Assembly: GCA_029867005.1 (NCBI GenBank)
Contig: CP123443.1
Coordinates: 682,001-746,000, forward strand
Reading direction: 5' to 3'
DNA length: 64,000 nucleotides
Source of the DNA: Candidatus Haliotispira prima
GTDB taxonomy: Bacteria > Spirochaetota > Spirochaetia > SP-2023
Shown here: one piece after another, positions 28,301 to 35,382 of the stretch
Position numbering within the stretch: position 1 is the first letter of the stretch
Layout: every line of letters begins with the position of its first letter
Notes under the pieces: generated by a model
Told to the model about the DNA's origin: nothing
The model's input: the letters and a program-made list of their open reading frames with translations, nothing else
Database searches by the model: none
Made by a program: the position numbers and the translations under genes

Positions 28301-30133
28301 TATATCTTTACCGTTATTGCCGGCGGTACGAGTACCTACGCGGACAGCGATGGGGGCACCGTAGAGGTGCGCACACTTAAGTTCAAATATACGATTCGCT
28401 TTAATGCAACCGGTGGTACCGCCATTGCGGACCAAATGGTCATACCGGGAGCGAAGCTGCCGGTACCGGATTCAGAGCCTGTGAAAGCGAATCAATATTT
28501 TGGCGGTTGGTATACGACCTCCGACCGGGCATTATTCAGCGGTAAAACAAAGTATGACTTTGATAAGCCCGTAACAGGCCCCATGACGCTTTATGCCCGC
28601 TGGTATACTGAGCAGCCTGCCGACAAAGCCGCCCTGCTGAGACTGCTTGAAGGAAAAGGTACCGGTGATCTTAGCTATATAGACGTGCGAAAAGTGACGA
28701 ATATGGACGACCTGTTCTGGCATAAGGCTGACTTCAATGGTGATATTTCGACATGGGATGTCTCCAAAGTTACCAGTATGAACTTTATGTTTTTTGGTGC
28801 ACATAAGTTCAATCAGGATATAGGAGATTGGGATGTCTCCCACGTCAAAAGTATGTGGGGTATGTTCTCCAATGCACGTAATTTCAATCAGGACATAGGA
28901 GATTGGGATGTCTCCGGCGTTGTCAATATGGTGGGGATGTTCTATCGTGCAACGAAGTTCAATGAGTACATAGGCCGTTGGGATGTTTCTAACGTTGGCA
29001 GCATGCGTGATATGTTCCTGTATGCGGAGGCCTTTAACCGGGATATAAGCGGCTGGGACACAGCCAAAGTGGCTTACATGGACGGCATGTTTAAGGGTGC
29101 GCGCAGTTTTAGTCAAAGCCTCAGCGGTTGGAATGTAGGGGCTGTAACCGATTCCAACAATTTCGCGCTGGACAGTAGACTTCTACATTATCAATTGCCC
29201 GATGCATGGAAAAGCCGTTTTAGCTCTGCTACAGTCGCCTTTGTTACGAATGGCGGCCAATATATGGGACCGGTGGATGTATTCAACCGAGCTGCTCTGC
29301 CAAGCTGGGCCGTATCTGTCAGAGCACCCAACGCCGGTGTTAGCTATTACTTTGGCGGGTGGTACACTACCGCCGAACCACATACTGCCGCAACGAAATA
29401 CAATGTCGGTCAGCCCGTTACAGGCGACCTAATTCTCTACGCCCGCTGGTACACCGAACAGCCTGCCGATAAAGACGCTCTGCGGGCACTTGTTATCCGC
29501 CTGGGTAATACCGACCTCAACCATATAGACGTACGAGGGATCACAGATATGTCGGGACTGTTCAGTGGCCTGACCGGTTTTAATGCCGATATTTCGAGAT
29601 GGGATGTCTCCCGCGTTGTCAATATGGTTGGGATGTTCCAGGATGCCAAAAGCTTCAATAAACCCATAGGGGGTTGGGATGTCTCCGGTGTCACTAATAT
29701 GGGGAATATGTTTCACAATGCTTGGAAGTTCAATCAACCCATACAAGATTGGAATCTCAACGGGGTTTGGAACACGGAATATATGTTCAGCCAAGCAAGA
29801 GCATTTAATCAACCCCTAAACAATTGGGATGTCTCCACCGTTGGAGAAATGAAATATATGTTCTCGGGGGCTTGGGAGTTCAATCAGCCCCTAAATAATT
29901 GGAATGTGGCCAATGTATACAGTATGTATGCTATGTTCCAAAGTGCTAGATCATTCGTGCAGAATATTTCGGGTTGGAATGTCGACAGAGTGGCTTCAGG
30001 TTATTATGACAAGGTTTTCTATCACTGCCCCATTCCTGCCAGCCATAAGCCACCCAAGTTTGGAGGGACAGGGCCGGCGCCCGCCCCTGCCCCGAATCAG
30101 GGTAATAAGTGGGCATTCCCCTCCTTTGGATAG
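19388..30133 (+). CDS. Giant multidomain surface lipoprotein (calcium-type, FN3-like, InlB and DUF285 repeats)
   Basis: About 3580 residues. A hydrophobic segment ending LLIFVSGC gives a lipobox, so the protein is probably a lipid-anchored surface protein. Order by residue: unique N-terminal region to about 415; Asp-rich repeats of the type DxDxDGIxDxxD (about 418-1030) resembling thrombospondin type 3 / bacterial calcium-binding repeats; Ig/PKD-like domains (about 1035-1465); 17 fibronectin-III-like repeats (about 1465-3000), each starting TPVLRTGxVTATSVTLSWNSV; an InlB-type repeat (FNATGGT to YARW); DUF285/BspA-type repeats (WDVSxVxxMxxMFxxAxxFN); a second InlB repeat; a second DUF285 array; and a Pro-rich tail. 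Start is uncertain: GTG 19388, GTG 19391 (GGAG 5 bases before) or ATG 19442. Adhesion or matrix binding is inferred from domains only. Confidence 0.9.
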   Translation: MVLYSRKNTFPGSLPARIMMTIAFWALLIFVSGCEESTSDSPKAPKSYLVVKKDPVVSDDGRYVFEVTSFVSADQIIYEEGDVPKDKLQALWDSAVVRWGFRKKDSPDRIYWVQKNRAYTKDDGNQYSIEVEEKDKAKFAPQELPAVLLQVPESNLEIYVKVSVENLDVTGAYDLPEDFKTKIMQLTELSGRVFNFSSLSSGSGRSKIVAGAGIHYIHRDTGKIFHTFSDVGGDYRISVQYYGVFFRVVLTHNMAPLVSSYTLDYVKGRTVVLREDLGVNELAAGVTVAESQLYDISSGVLGTPPAGGTPVSGSTVDSRNTKMIPGAFLLFYDRSGQRIYFLKSGADGRFSFSLPAVSANPATTGSSPGDSNSFFSFIPGAYGYTSINGYIVLSGQNTPSAVLGVVGFEPKIGIQISDMDSDGLLAHRDLNDKNWDYDGDGIPDGADVDIDGDGTKDNGKDSDGDGINNISDAGAGDPDADRDGIKDAKDTIDNRKDQDKDGLPDDIDPNDGNPDTDGDGIPDGADVDVNNDGIKDNGKDTDGDGINDRADMDADGDGSPDAGKPDADRDGLSDVLDPVNNNADADKDGLPDDVDPNDHNWDTDGDTIPDGADADVNGDGTNDNGSDTDRDGINDRSDVDVDGNGSPDTGKTDSDTDGIRNSTDTIDNNMDADRDGLPDGIDPNNNNPDVDGDGIPDGSDVDVNGDGTNDNGIDTDGDGINDANDGTDRSSDKDKDGLPDTSDPNDNNRDTDGDGIPDGVDVDVNGDGTADNGTDTDGDGIRDRADANSNPGKADSDGDGIIDLYDLADNRQDADKDGLPDALDTNSKNWDTDGDGIPDGADVDADGNKVPENGTDSDRDGINDHSDSNSHPAKGDRDSDGIIDDVDTIDNRQDADTDGLPDDIDPNDKNWDTDGDAIPDGADVDVNGDGTNDNGIDTDGDGINDRVDTDANPGKSDSDGDGIIDEFDTIDNRLDEDNDGLPDAIDPNDSNIDTDGDGIKDGDDVDVNGDRIPDNGRDADNDGIRDGLSGSRKPRLSWDTVATTNTRDANGGKFDFGGSPVTVNLRIVAEAFGDSSFTYKWFRGTTVAGAILDSSQTGASADFRLNSPGLNVIVVKVRNSGGESVLSKTYDLNKPPYGLRITSPSAGRSVNLNAGAAVPLSATATEDDAGQTLSYSWLIAPGRAVTAASAFSALIVGADSTYVFTQTAGDYTLKARASDTDGGSTEGTVSVTLTGDASGLNSGTRPGIAAGSGSTRAAPQNNPLSGDGSAISSAAVTVNNVVRENGGVGIRSVSWQVDGVTQTGTTAFTSGRSAYGETFTIRNPARPHTITMVAVNNLGEETHRSQTYYLNQAPEFDESVTAVTVQSYDIPTAQSLSVKAADANGGTLTYTASVASGFNVPNTGTYRDLGPGLKNPAGVTGVLPLNFDIGLRVGSYTLRIVVSDQHGGARDVLLRNIRLTGARALPTPVLRTGIVTATSVALSWNSVANADSYTLSRTGSSATITKGGSETGHTFTGLAAGSLYTFSVTANGTSGYSDSDAGTAQVRTSGQKIAVTTPVLRTGAVTATSVTLSWNSVANAGSYTLSRSGSNVTVTKGGSETGHTFTGLAAGSLYTFSVTAHGTSGYSDSDAGTAQVRTSGQKIALTTPVLRTGTVTATSVTLSWNSVANAGSYTLSRSGSNVTVTKGSSETGHTFTGLTAGSRYTFTITADGTGLYSDSDAGTAQATTSAQRIVLPTPVLRTGAVTATSVTLSWNSVANAGSYTLSRSGSNVTVTKGSSGTSHTFTGLAAGSRYTFTITAHGTGLYSDSEAGTAQATTSAQRIALPTPVLRIGTVTATSVTLSWNSVANAVSYTLSRSGSNVTVTKGSSETGHTFTGLTAGSRYTFTITAHGTGLYSDSDAGTAQVTTSAQKIALPTPVLRTGTVTATSVTLSWNSVANAGSYTLSRSGSNVTVTKGSSGTSHTFTGLAAGSLYTFTITAHGTGLYSDSEAGTAQARTSGQKIALTTPVLRTGIVTATSVTLSWNSVANAAGYTLSRTGSSATVTKGGSDTGHTFTGLAAGSLYTFSVTANGTSGYSDSDAGTAQVRTSGQKIAVTTPVLRTGTVTATSVTLSWNSVANAGSYTLSRSGSNVTVTKGGSETSHTFTGLTAGSRYTFTIKAHGTGLYSDSDAGTAQATTSAQKIALPTPVLRTGTVTATSVTLSWNSVANADSYILSRSGSNVTVTKGGSETSHTFTGLTAGSRYTFTIKAQGRGLYSDSDAGTAQATTSAQKIALPTPVLRTGTVTATSVTLSWNSVANAGSYTLSRSGSNVTVTKGSSATSHTFTGLTAGTGYTFTVTARGTGSYSDSRAGTRQVSTSTQDLVAPVLRVGTVTTTSVTLSWNSVANALSYTLSRSGSSVPVIKGSSATGHTFTGLTANTLYTFSVAALSSGSYSNSAPGLAEVRTLRQKLATPVLRTGTVTKTSVTLHWNSVTNAADYILSRSGSNVNIMKGSTDTSHTFTGLVFGSPYTFTVTARGTGSYTNSDSSSKQVSTSKQELAAPVLRAETVTLTSVTLRWNSVANAGSYILFLAGSEVTVTKGSEDTEHTFAGLTGDRFYTFFITARGLGAYADSKVGTVQASTFRRKLGTPVLRTGAVTATSVTVHWESVANAGSYRLSRSDPNAAIASKSGSDTSHTFTNLRINTLYTFTLTARGTGLYSDSDAGTIQAKTSRQKLATPVLRTGTVTDTSVTVQWNSVANADSYSLSRSGSNVNITKGRSSTSHTFTGLTANSLYTFTLIARGTGAYSDSDGGTRQVRTLRQKLTTPVLRTGTVTKTSVTLNWNSLANAAGYTLSRTGSNVNIMKGSSSTSHTFTGLTANSLYTFTLIARGTGAYSDSDGGTVEVRTLRQKLAVPVLRTGTVTDTSVTVHWNSVANAGSYRVSRMDSSLPPVLISGEGPSYSVPQTGSSVTVTKGSSSTSHTFEGLAADSLYIFTVIAGGTSTYADSDGGTVEVRTLKFKYTIRFNATGGTAIADQMVIPGAKLPVPDSEPVKANQYFGGWYTTSDRALFSGKTKYDFDKPVTGPMTLYARWYTEQPADKAALLRLLEGKGTGDLSYIDVRKVTNMDDLFWHKADFNGDISTWDVSKVTSMNFMFFGAHKFNQDIGDWDVSHVKSMWGMFSNARNFNQDIGDWDVSGVVNMVGMFYRATKFNEYIGRWDVSNVGSMRDMFLYAEAFNRDISGWDTAKVAYMDGMFKGARSFSQSLSGWNVGAVTDSNNFALDSRLLHYQLPDAWKSRFSSATVAFVTNGGQYMGPVDVFNRAALPSWAVSVRAPNAGVSYYFGGWYTTAEPHTAATKYNVGQPVTGDLILYARWYTEQPADKDALRALVIRLGNTDLNHIDVRGITDMSGLFSGLTGFNADISRWDVSRVVNMVGMFQDAKSFNKPIGGWDVSGVTNMGNMFHNAWKFNQPIQDWNLNGVWNTEYMFSQARAFNQPLNNWDVSTVGEMKYMFSGAWEFNQPLNNWNVANVYSMYAMFQSARSFVQNISGWNVDRVASGYYDKVFYHCPIPASHKPPKFGGTGPAPAPAPNQGNKWAFPSFG
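20640..22480 (+). repeat. Asp-rich calcium-type repeat region in the giant lipoprotein
   Basis: Degenerate repeats encoding DxDxDG(I/L)xDxxD units, interleaved with NxxPDxDGDGIPDGADVDV-like blocks. Periodicity is roughly 130-150 bases for the larger block. Asp side chains at regular spacing suggest calcium-dependent rigidity. Confidence 0.8.
23791..28385 (+). repeat. Seventeen tandem FN3-like repeats in the giant lipoprotein
   Basis: Repeat starts, judged by the GGTTCTGCGG-like block, fall at 23791 and then every 270 bases to 26221 (ten starts), then at 26485, 26749, 27013, 27277, 27544, 27808 and 28072 (mostly 264 bases apart). Repeats 1-10 are nearly identical in DNA; later ones are diverged. 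Units encode 88-90 residues, matching an FN3 domain with its hallmark YTFSVTA strand. The last repeat carries an insert of about 20 residues. Confidence 0.92.
28386..30042 (+). repeat. InlB / DUF285 (BspA-type) repeat modules
   Basis: Two modules in tandem. Each has an InlB-type repeat (FGGWYTT ... LYARWYTEQPADK) followed by 75-base repeats encoding WDVSxVxxMxxMFxxAxxFN. The two modules are similar to each other and probably arose by duplication. Confidence 0.8.
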
Positions 30134-30275
30134 GTGCCGTGGGCTATAAGCTATAAGCCGCGCAAGTTTCGGTAGTATATAGAGTCCCACTACAGAGAAC
30201 CACGAAAAACACGAAAAGCACCCAAGGACCTAATAGAAGCAACGAGTTTCTAAGGACTGGTGGTCTAAGCCCCCC
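30134..30275. other. Gap between the giant gene and lipoprotein block 2
   Basis: About 140 bases with no gene. Contains a short A-rich repeat (CACGAAAAACACGAAAAG). Confidence 0.4.
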
Positions 30276-30304
30276 TTGCCAAAACCTCCGGACGAATATA
30301 CAAT
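30276..30304 (+). promoter_or_regulatory. Promoter of lipoprotein copy 6
   Basis: TTGCCA (30276-30281), 17-base spacer, TACAAT (30299-30304). Confidence 0.62.
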
Positions 30305-30357
30305 AAATCCGCAAACGTACTTTGCCTATTTACCCATTCTCTCAGAGGAGCACCCCC

Positions 30358-31387
30358 GTGAAAAAACGAGACCAAATATTGACAGATATTGGTATAAACA
30401 GTATAATATCCAATATCCAATATCCAATATCCAATATCCAATATCCATACCAGTTCTAAAATATATATACAGCCATTTTATCTTTTTCTACTGTCCAATA
30501 AATCGAAACTTTCCAAAGCCTTTTCATTCTTCTGCTTTTTTTCCATTCTGCTTATTCATTTGGTTTTGTCCGCCTGCGCCCCGTTGTCCGACACTAAGAA
30601 CCCGCCGGCGAAACCCGCCGATATTTCCTTTTCCGTCACCGCCGTAGCCTCTTCTGTACAACTCGAGGTGACCGGTGTTCCGGCCATTACCGATGCGGGG
30701 GCCGTTATCCGCTTAGCCGCAGAAGCCGCTCCCACTAAGACAGAAGCCCAAGTGAGCAAGGGCTATGTCAGTCTGAGCATAGAGGCGGACAGCATCCGCA
30801 AATTTAGCATCAGCCAACATTACGGCAGTGATTTTGCGGACGGTGGCTTTACTCTGGACGATGTCCTTGCCCCAAACACCAAATACAAATTGTACCTGTA
30901 TATGCCCTCGGCCATTGATCTGGGCCAAACCGAAATTAAAGGCGGAGTGATTCAGGGGGATACAGTTGAAATTTCTTTTACTACGGCGAGTTTACCGGCT
31001 GCGGGGGATGCGGTATGGAGCGAAAAATGGACAGCTAAAGAATATGTAGCCAGTCTGAATGAATACCATTTTATGGAAAGTCAAACGGGTGTCATTGTGG
31101 CGTATTTTCAAATTCCCTATATACCTTTTAGTCAGGAGCTCTCCATTAATTTGATGGATGGGTTTCCCAGCCCGGTGGGTCGTTACCTCGTCGGTGTAAC
31201 ACCGCTCGGCAACTTTTATTTTAATATAGGACCAATCGCAGGGTATCCCTCCACGGCAACGAGCCAAACATTCTATATGATTGCAGCGGACAACAGGACT
31301 TCTATTCTTCGGGATCTACTAAGAAATTCTATCACTCCTCCCCGTGGATCTGATGATCGAGCTGATACTCTCATATCCCGTTATTAG
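30358..31387 (+). CDS. Phase-variable lipoprotein, copy 6 (family B), out of frame here
   Basis: Starts with GTG at 30358 after AGAGGAG. The GTG frame passes through (CCAATAT)5 and stops at TAA within GTTCTAA. The lipoprotein frame runs one base later: it opens just after a TAA at 30404-30406, continues through SKIYIQPFYLFLL and an FFSILLIHLVLSAC lipobox (Cys codon 30575-30577) to the stop at 31387. Losing one unit (or gaining two) would join the frames; note that this is the opposite direction from family A. The body of about 260 residues has the fibronectin-III-like signature DVLAPNTKYKLYLY followed by ISFTTASLP, then a distinct C-terminal half (KEYVASLNEYHFMESQTG and YPSTATSQTFYMI). Function unknown. 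Confidence 0.8.
30410..30444 (+). repeat. (CCAATAT)5 phase switch, copy 6
   Basis: Five perfect heptamers preceded by ATAATAT and followed by CCATAC. Predicted ON states: 4 or 7 units. Confidence 0.85.
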
Positions 31388-31454
31388 TGGGAAGGTTTGA
31401 GAGGCTCCCTTCCCCCGGTCCTAATGGACCCCAATAATCCCCACTGTTGTCATT

Positions 31455-31471
31455 CCCCTCCTTCGGAGGGG
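31455..31471. terminator. Hairpin after lipoprotein copy 6
   Basis: CCCCTCC / GGAGGGG with a TTC loop; no T-run. Identical hairpins follow copies 7 and 8. Confidence 0.4.
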
Positions 31472-31519
31472 GGAGGGGCTGGTCCTGGAGGGACCGGGGC
31501 TGGTGATCTAAGGCCCCCC

Positions 31520-31548
31520 TTGTCAAATTCCCTAAACGAATATATGAT
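31520..31548 (+). promoter_or_regulatory. Promoter of lipoprotein copy 7
   Basis: TTGTCA (31520-31525), 17-base spacer, TATGAT (31543-31548). Confidence 0.7.
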
Positions 31549-31583
31549 AGGCAAAAATTAGACAATCTCAGAGGAGTTTTCTT

Positions 31584-32619
31584 ATGAAATGTCAAAAAAC
31601 ACTGTTGACTGGTAAATCGGTAAATGGTATAATATCCAATATCCAATATCCAATATCCAATATCCAATATCAGTTCTAAAACATATATACAGCCATTTTA
31701 TCTTTTTTTACTGTCCAATAAATCGAAACTTTCCAAAGCTTTTTCATTCTTCTGCTTTTTTTCCATTCTGCTTATTCATTTGGTTTTGTCCGCCTGTGCC
31801 CCGTTGTCCGACACTAAGGCCCCGTCGGCGAAACCCGCCGATATTTCCTTTTCCGTCACTGCCGTGGCTTCCTCTGTACAATTCGAGGTGACCGGTGTCC
31901 CGGCCATTGCCGATGCGGGGGTCGTTATCCGCTTAGCTACGGAAGCCGCTCCCACCAAGGCGGAAGCCCAAGCGAGCAAGGGCTATGTCAGTCTGAGCAT
32001 AGAGGCGGACAGCACCCGTAAATTCAGTATCAGCCAACATTACGGCAGTGATTTTGCGGACGATGGCTTCACTCTGGACGATGTGCTTGCCCCAAACACC
32101 CAATACAAACTGTATTTGTATATGCCTTCGGCCATTGATTTAGCCCAAACCGAAATTAAAGGCGGAGTGATTCAGGGGAATACAGTTGAAATTTCTTTTA
32201 CTACGGCGAGTTTGCCCGCTGCGAGGGATGCGGTATGGAGCGAGAAGTGGACAGCTAAAGAATATGTAGCCAGTCTGAATGAATACCATTTTATGGAAAG
32301 TCAAACGGGTGTCATTGTGGCTTATTTTCAAAGTCCCTATATACCTTTTGGTCAGAACTCCTCTATTCATAATGTGGATGGGTCTTCTTTGGCAGCAGTT
32401 GGTCGTTATAGCGGTAGTTCAATGACCGCAACACCGCTCCCCAACTTTTATTTTAATATGGGACTAATAGCAGGGTATCCCTCCACGGCAACGAGCCAAA
32501 CATTCTATATGATTGCAGCGGACAACGGGACTTCTATTCTTCGGAATCTACTAAGAAATTCTATCATTCCTGACCGTGGATCTGATCATCTAACTGATAC
32601 TTCTATATCCCGTTATTAG
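31584..32619 (+). CDS. Phase-variable lipoprotein, copy 7 (family B), out of frame here
   Basis: ATG at 31584 after AGAGGAG; Cys codon of the LSAC lipobox at 31795-31797. The body is nearly identical to copy 6 over the first 200 residues; the main difference is a patch around IPFGQNSSIHNVDGSS and the last 15 residues. The array is followed directly by CAGTTC, lacking the 6-base CCATAC found in copies 6 and 8, a length change that keeps the frame. Its start is ATG where copy 6 has GTG, at the same distance (52 bases) from the array. Confidence 0.8.
31636..31670 (+). repeat. (CCAATAT)5 phase switch, copy 7
   Basis: Five perfect heptamers preceded by ATAATAT. Predicted ON states: 4 or 7 units. 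Confidence 0.85.
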
Positions 32620-32685
32620 TGGGAAGGTTCGAGAGGCTCCCTCCCCCCGGTCTAATGGACCCAAATAATCCCCACTGTTGTCATT

Positions 32686-32702
32686 CCCCTCCTTCGGAGG
32701 GG
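32686..32702. terminator. Hairpin after lipoprotein copy 7
   Basis: CCCCTCC / GGAGGGG with TTC loop, same as after copies 6 and 8. Confidence 0.4.
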
Positions 32703-32734
32703 GGAGGGGCTGGGGCTGGTGATCTAAGGCCCCC

Positions 32735-32763
32735 TTGTCAAATTCCCTAAACGAATATATGAT
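32735..32763 (+). promoter_or_regulatory. Promoter of lipoprotein copy 8
   Basis: TTGTCA (32735-32740), 17-base spacer, TATGAT (32758-32763). Confidence 0.7.
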
Positions 32764-32797
32764 AGGCAAAATTAGACAATCTCAGAGGAGTTTTCTT

Positions 32798-33845
32798 ATG
32801 AAATGTCAAAAAACACTGTTGACTGGTAAATCGGTAAATGGTATAATATCCAATATCCAATATCCAATATCCAATATCCAATATCCATACCAGTTCTAAA
32901 ACATATATACAGCCATTTTATTTTTTTCTACTGTCCAATAAATCGCAATTTTCCAAAGCCTTTCTATTTTCCCCATTCTTCTGCTTTTTTTCCATTCTGC
33001 TTATTCATTTGGTTTTGTCCGCCTGTGCGCCACTGTCTGACACTAAGGCCCCGTCGGCCAAACCCGCCGATATTTCCTTTTCCGTCACTGCCGTGGCTTC
33101 CTCTGTACAATTAGAGGTGACCGGTGTTCCGGCCATTACCGATGCGGGGGCCGTTATCCGTTTAGCGACGGAAACCGCTCCCACTAAGACAGAAGCCCTG
33201 GCAAGCAAGGGCTATGTCAGTCTGAGCATAAAGGCGGGCAGCACTCGCAAATTCAGTATCAGCCAACATTACGGCAGTGATTTTGCGGACGATGGCTTCA
33301 CTCTGGACGATGTGCTTGCCCCAAACACCCAATACAAACTGTATTTGTATATGCCTTCGGCCATTGATTTAGCCCAAACCGAAATTAAAGGCGGAGAGAT
33401 TCAGGGGGATACAGTTGAAATTTCTTTTACTACGGCGAGTTTACCGGCTGCGGAAGATACGGTCTGGAGCGAGAAATGGACAGCTAAAGAATATGTAGCC
33501 AGTCTCAATGAATACCATTTTATGGAAAGTCAAACGGGTGTCATTGTGGCTTATTTTCAAAGTCCCTATATCCCTCATATTCAGGAGCTCTCCATTAATT
33601 TGATGGATGGGTCTCCCAGCACAGTGGGTCGTTACCTTGTCGATTCAATGACCGTAACACCACTCGGCAACTTTTATTTTAATATAGGACCAATAGCAGG
33701 GTATCCCTCCACGGCAACGAGCCAAACATTCTATATGATTGCAGCGGACAACGGGACTTCTATTCTTCGAGATCTATTAAGAAATTCTACCGCTACTTCC
33801 AGTGGACTTTCTCATCTGGCTGATACGTCTATATCCCGTTATTAG
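32798..33845 (+). CDS. Phase-variable lipoprotein, copy 8 (family B), out of frame here
   Basis: ATG at 32798; Cys codon at 33024-33026. The leader is 12 bases longer than in copies 6 and 7 (an extra CTATTTTCCCCA-like insertion before the hydrophobic segment), which preserves the frame. The variable patch IPHIQELSINLMDGSPSTVGRY resembles copy 6, whereas the upstream core resembles copy 7, so the gene looks like a mosaic of the two. Stop at 33845. Confidence 0.8.
32850..32884 (+). repeat. (CCAATAT)5 phase switch, copy 8
   Basis: Five perfect heptamers preceded by ATAATAT and followed by CCATAC. Predicted ON states: 4 or 7 units. Confidence 0.85.
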
Positions 33846-33875
33846 TGCCAAGGTTCGCCAAGCTCACGTACCATT

Positions 33876-33892
33876 CCCCTCCTTCGGAGGGG
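33876..33892. terminator. Hairpin after lipoprotein copy 8
   Basis: CCCCTCC / GGAGGGG with TTC loop; no T-run. Confidence 0.4.
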
Positions 33893-33927
33893 AGACTAAT
33901 CTTAGGGGTGGTGCCCTAAGCCCCCCC

Positions 33928-33956
33928 TTGCCCAATATCCAAAATGAATATATGAT
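33928..33956 (+). promoter_or_regulatory. Promoter of lipoprotein copy 9
   Basis: TTGCCC (33928-33933), 17-base spacer, TATGAT (33951-33956). Confidence 0.7.
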
Positions 33957-33990
33957 AGGCCAAAATTACGCTATTTGGAGGCATTTCCCC

Positions 33991-35063
33991 ATGGAACATA
34001 AGAAAATACTATTGACCGGTGACCGGCCAAACAGTACAATATCCAATATCCAATATCCAATATCCAATATCACACTACTTTAGAAAATAGGCATTTACTT
34101 CGTTCCCCTACAAACCGTCTTAAACCTTTTTATTCATTTCCGGTTCGTCTTTTACTCTTCCTTTTGCTGTCCGTTCTCGGTCTGTCACTGCTTGCCTGTG
34201 CTCCGCTGCCGGACACCGGTGACCCGCCCGCTACGCCAACCCCCACAAAATCCATTACGGTCAATTATTCAGGTCTGCACTACGTCCATTTCACGGCAAA
34301 CGATCCCAATTTGTCCGCAGACAAAACGGTCGGTTTTCTGATAACGTCCACAGGCAGCAGCCCATCTAAGGCCGAGGCCGAGGTAAAAAAAGGGTACATT
34401 ACCAGAAAATTTACAGAGACGAAAAAAGCAAGAAATGTCTTTATGTTCCTGCACGAAGGAACCGCTTACAATCTTGCCACCGGCAGTACGGATATTTCTT
34501 TTGTTGTAGGTGCCACAGCCAGCGATACCAACTTTGAAACAAGCGATATCTTGCAGGAAAACACGTCGTACAAAATACGCATGTATGACGGAGACACGAT
34601 ATTGGAAAAGACCTTTACCACCAAATCGTTTTCGGATGGAGATGCGAGTTCAGAAGGTATTATTGCCTATATGGGAGGGTTGGCAGCAGTTTCAATTCTC
34701 CCGGCTAAACCTACAGATGAGGATATCGCAGCTGCAAAAGCGAGAGTGTCTCTTACAATAGAACGAAAAGCCGAAGAGATTATGCTTATTCCTTATGCAA
34801 ATGATAATTATACAGGAGAGCAAATTAATTATTATGAGAATATGTTCATACAAGGAGGTTGCTCTCCCACTTGTGGGACGGGCGTATCAGGGACGTATGC
34901 ATATGTTCTGACACAAGAAGCCAATACACTTGTTCCTTCCGCTACATTTGTTTCTTCCACATATATACTGTCTCCTCAAAAAAAAATAATTTCATCGTCT
35001 TGGACTGCAAGAGAGGGTGTGGCATCTGAGATTATCTACAATATAGAAATCATAAGCGAGTAG
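33991..35063 (+). CDS. Phase-variable lipoprotein, copy 9 (family C), out of frame here
   Basis: ATG at 33991 after TTGGAGG; the ATG frame stops at TAG 34081-34083. In the other frame, after a TGA at 34020-34022, codons run through the array, then RHLLRSPTNRLKPFYSFP and the hydrophobic LLLFLLLSVLGLSLLAC (Cys codon 34197-34199). The only in-frame start-like codon there, TTG 34164, would leave too short a signal peptide. The body of about 285 residues is family C: ITVNYSGLHYVHFTANDPNLS, then the FN3-like signature DILQENTSYKIRMYDGD ending FTTKSF, and a C-terminal half with IMLIPYANDNY and a Cys pair GGCSPTCG. Copies 9-12 share this body. Confidence 0.8.
34043..34070 (+). repeat. (CCAATAT)4 phase switch, copy 9
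   Basis: Four perfect heptamers preceded by ACAATAT. Predicted ON state: 5 units. Confidence 0.85.
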
Positions 35064-35084
35064 GGGGGCTGTGCCCGACTGCTC

Positions 35085-35290
35085 TTAGCTGCCCGGCAGG
35101 CTGAGCCCTGTGGGCATCTTGCTGATTACCACGGGAAGGGCATAGCGTCCGGAGGCCAAGAGGTCGCCGCCATCCGGCTGGATAGAAACAGGTACCTGTT
35201 CCTCTTCGACTTGCCGGAAGATATCGCTGTTGCGGTGCAAGGTTAGCCGGATAGTACCCGGCAGAATATCCGGCAGCTTCAGGTTTTCGG
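35085..35290 (-). pseudogene. Relic of the cdaR 3' end, first copy
   Basis: About 205 bases match, with differences, the 3' end of the intact cdaR gene at 39120-39370 (for example the CAGGCTGAGCCCTGTGGGCA and GACTTGCCGGAAGATATCGC blocks). It lacks the rest of the gene. Relics in the same place follow copies 10 and 11, so the duplicated unit was lipoprotein plus cdaR tail. Confidence 0.85.
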
Positions 35291-35319
35291 AGGGGGCAGG
35301 TGATGCCCTAAGGCCCCCC

Positions 35320-35348
35320 TTGCTCCATATCCAAAATGAATATATGAT
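35320..35348 (+). promoter_or_regulatory. Promoter of lipoprotein copy 10
   Basis: TTGCTC (35320-35325), 17-base spacer, TATGAT (35343-35348). Confidence 0.65.
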
Positions 35349-35382
35349 AGGCTAAAATTACACTATTCGGAGGTATTTCCCC

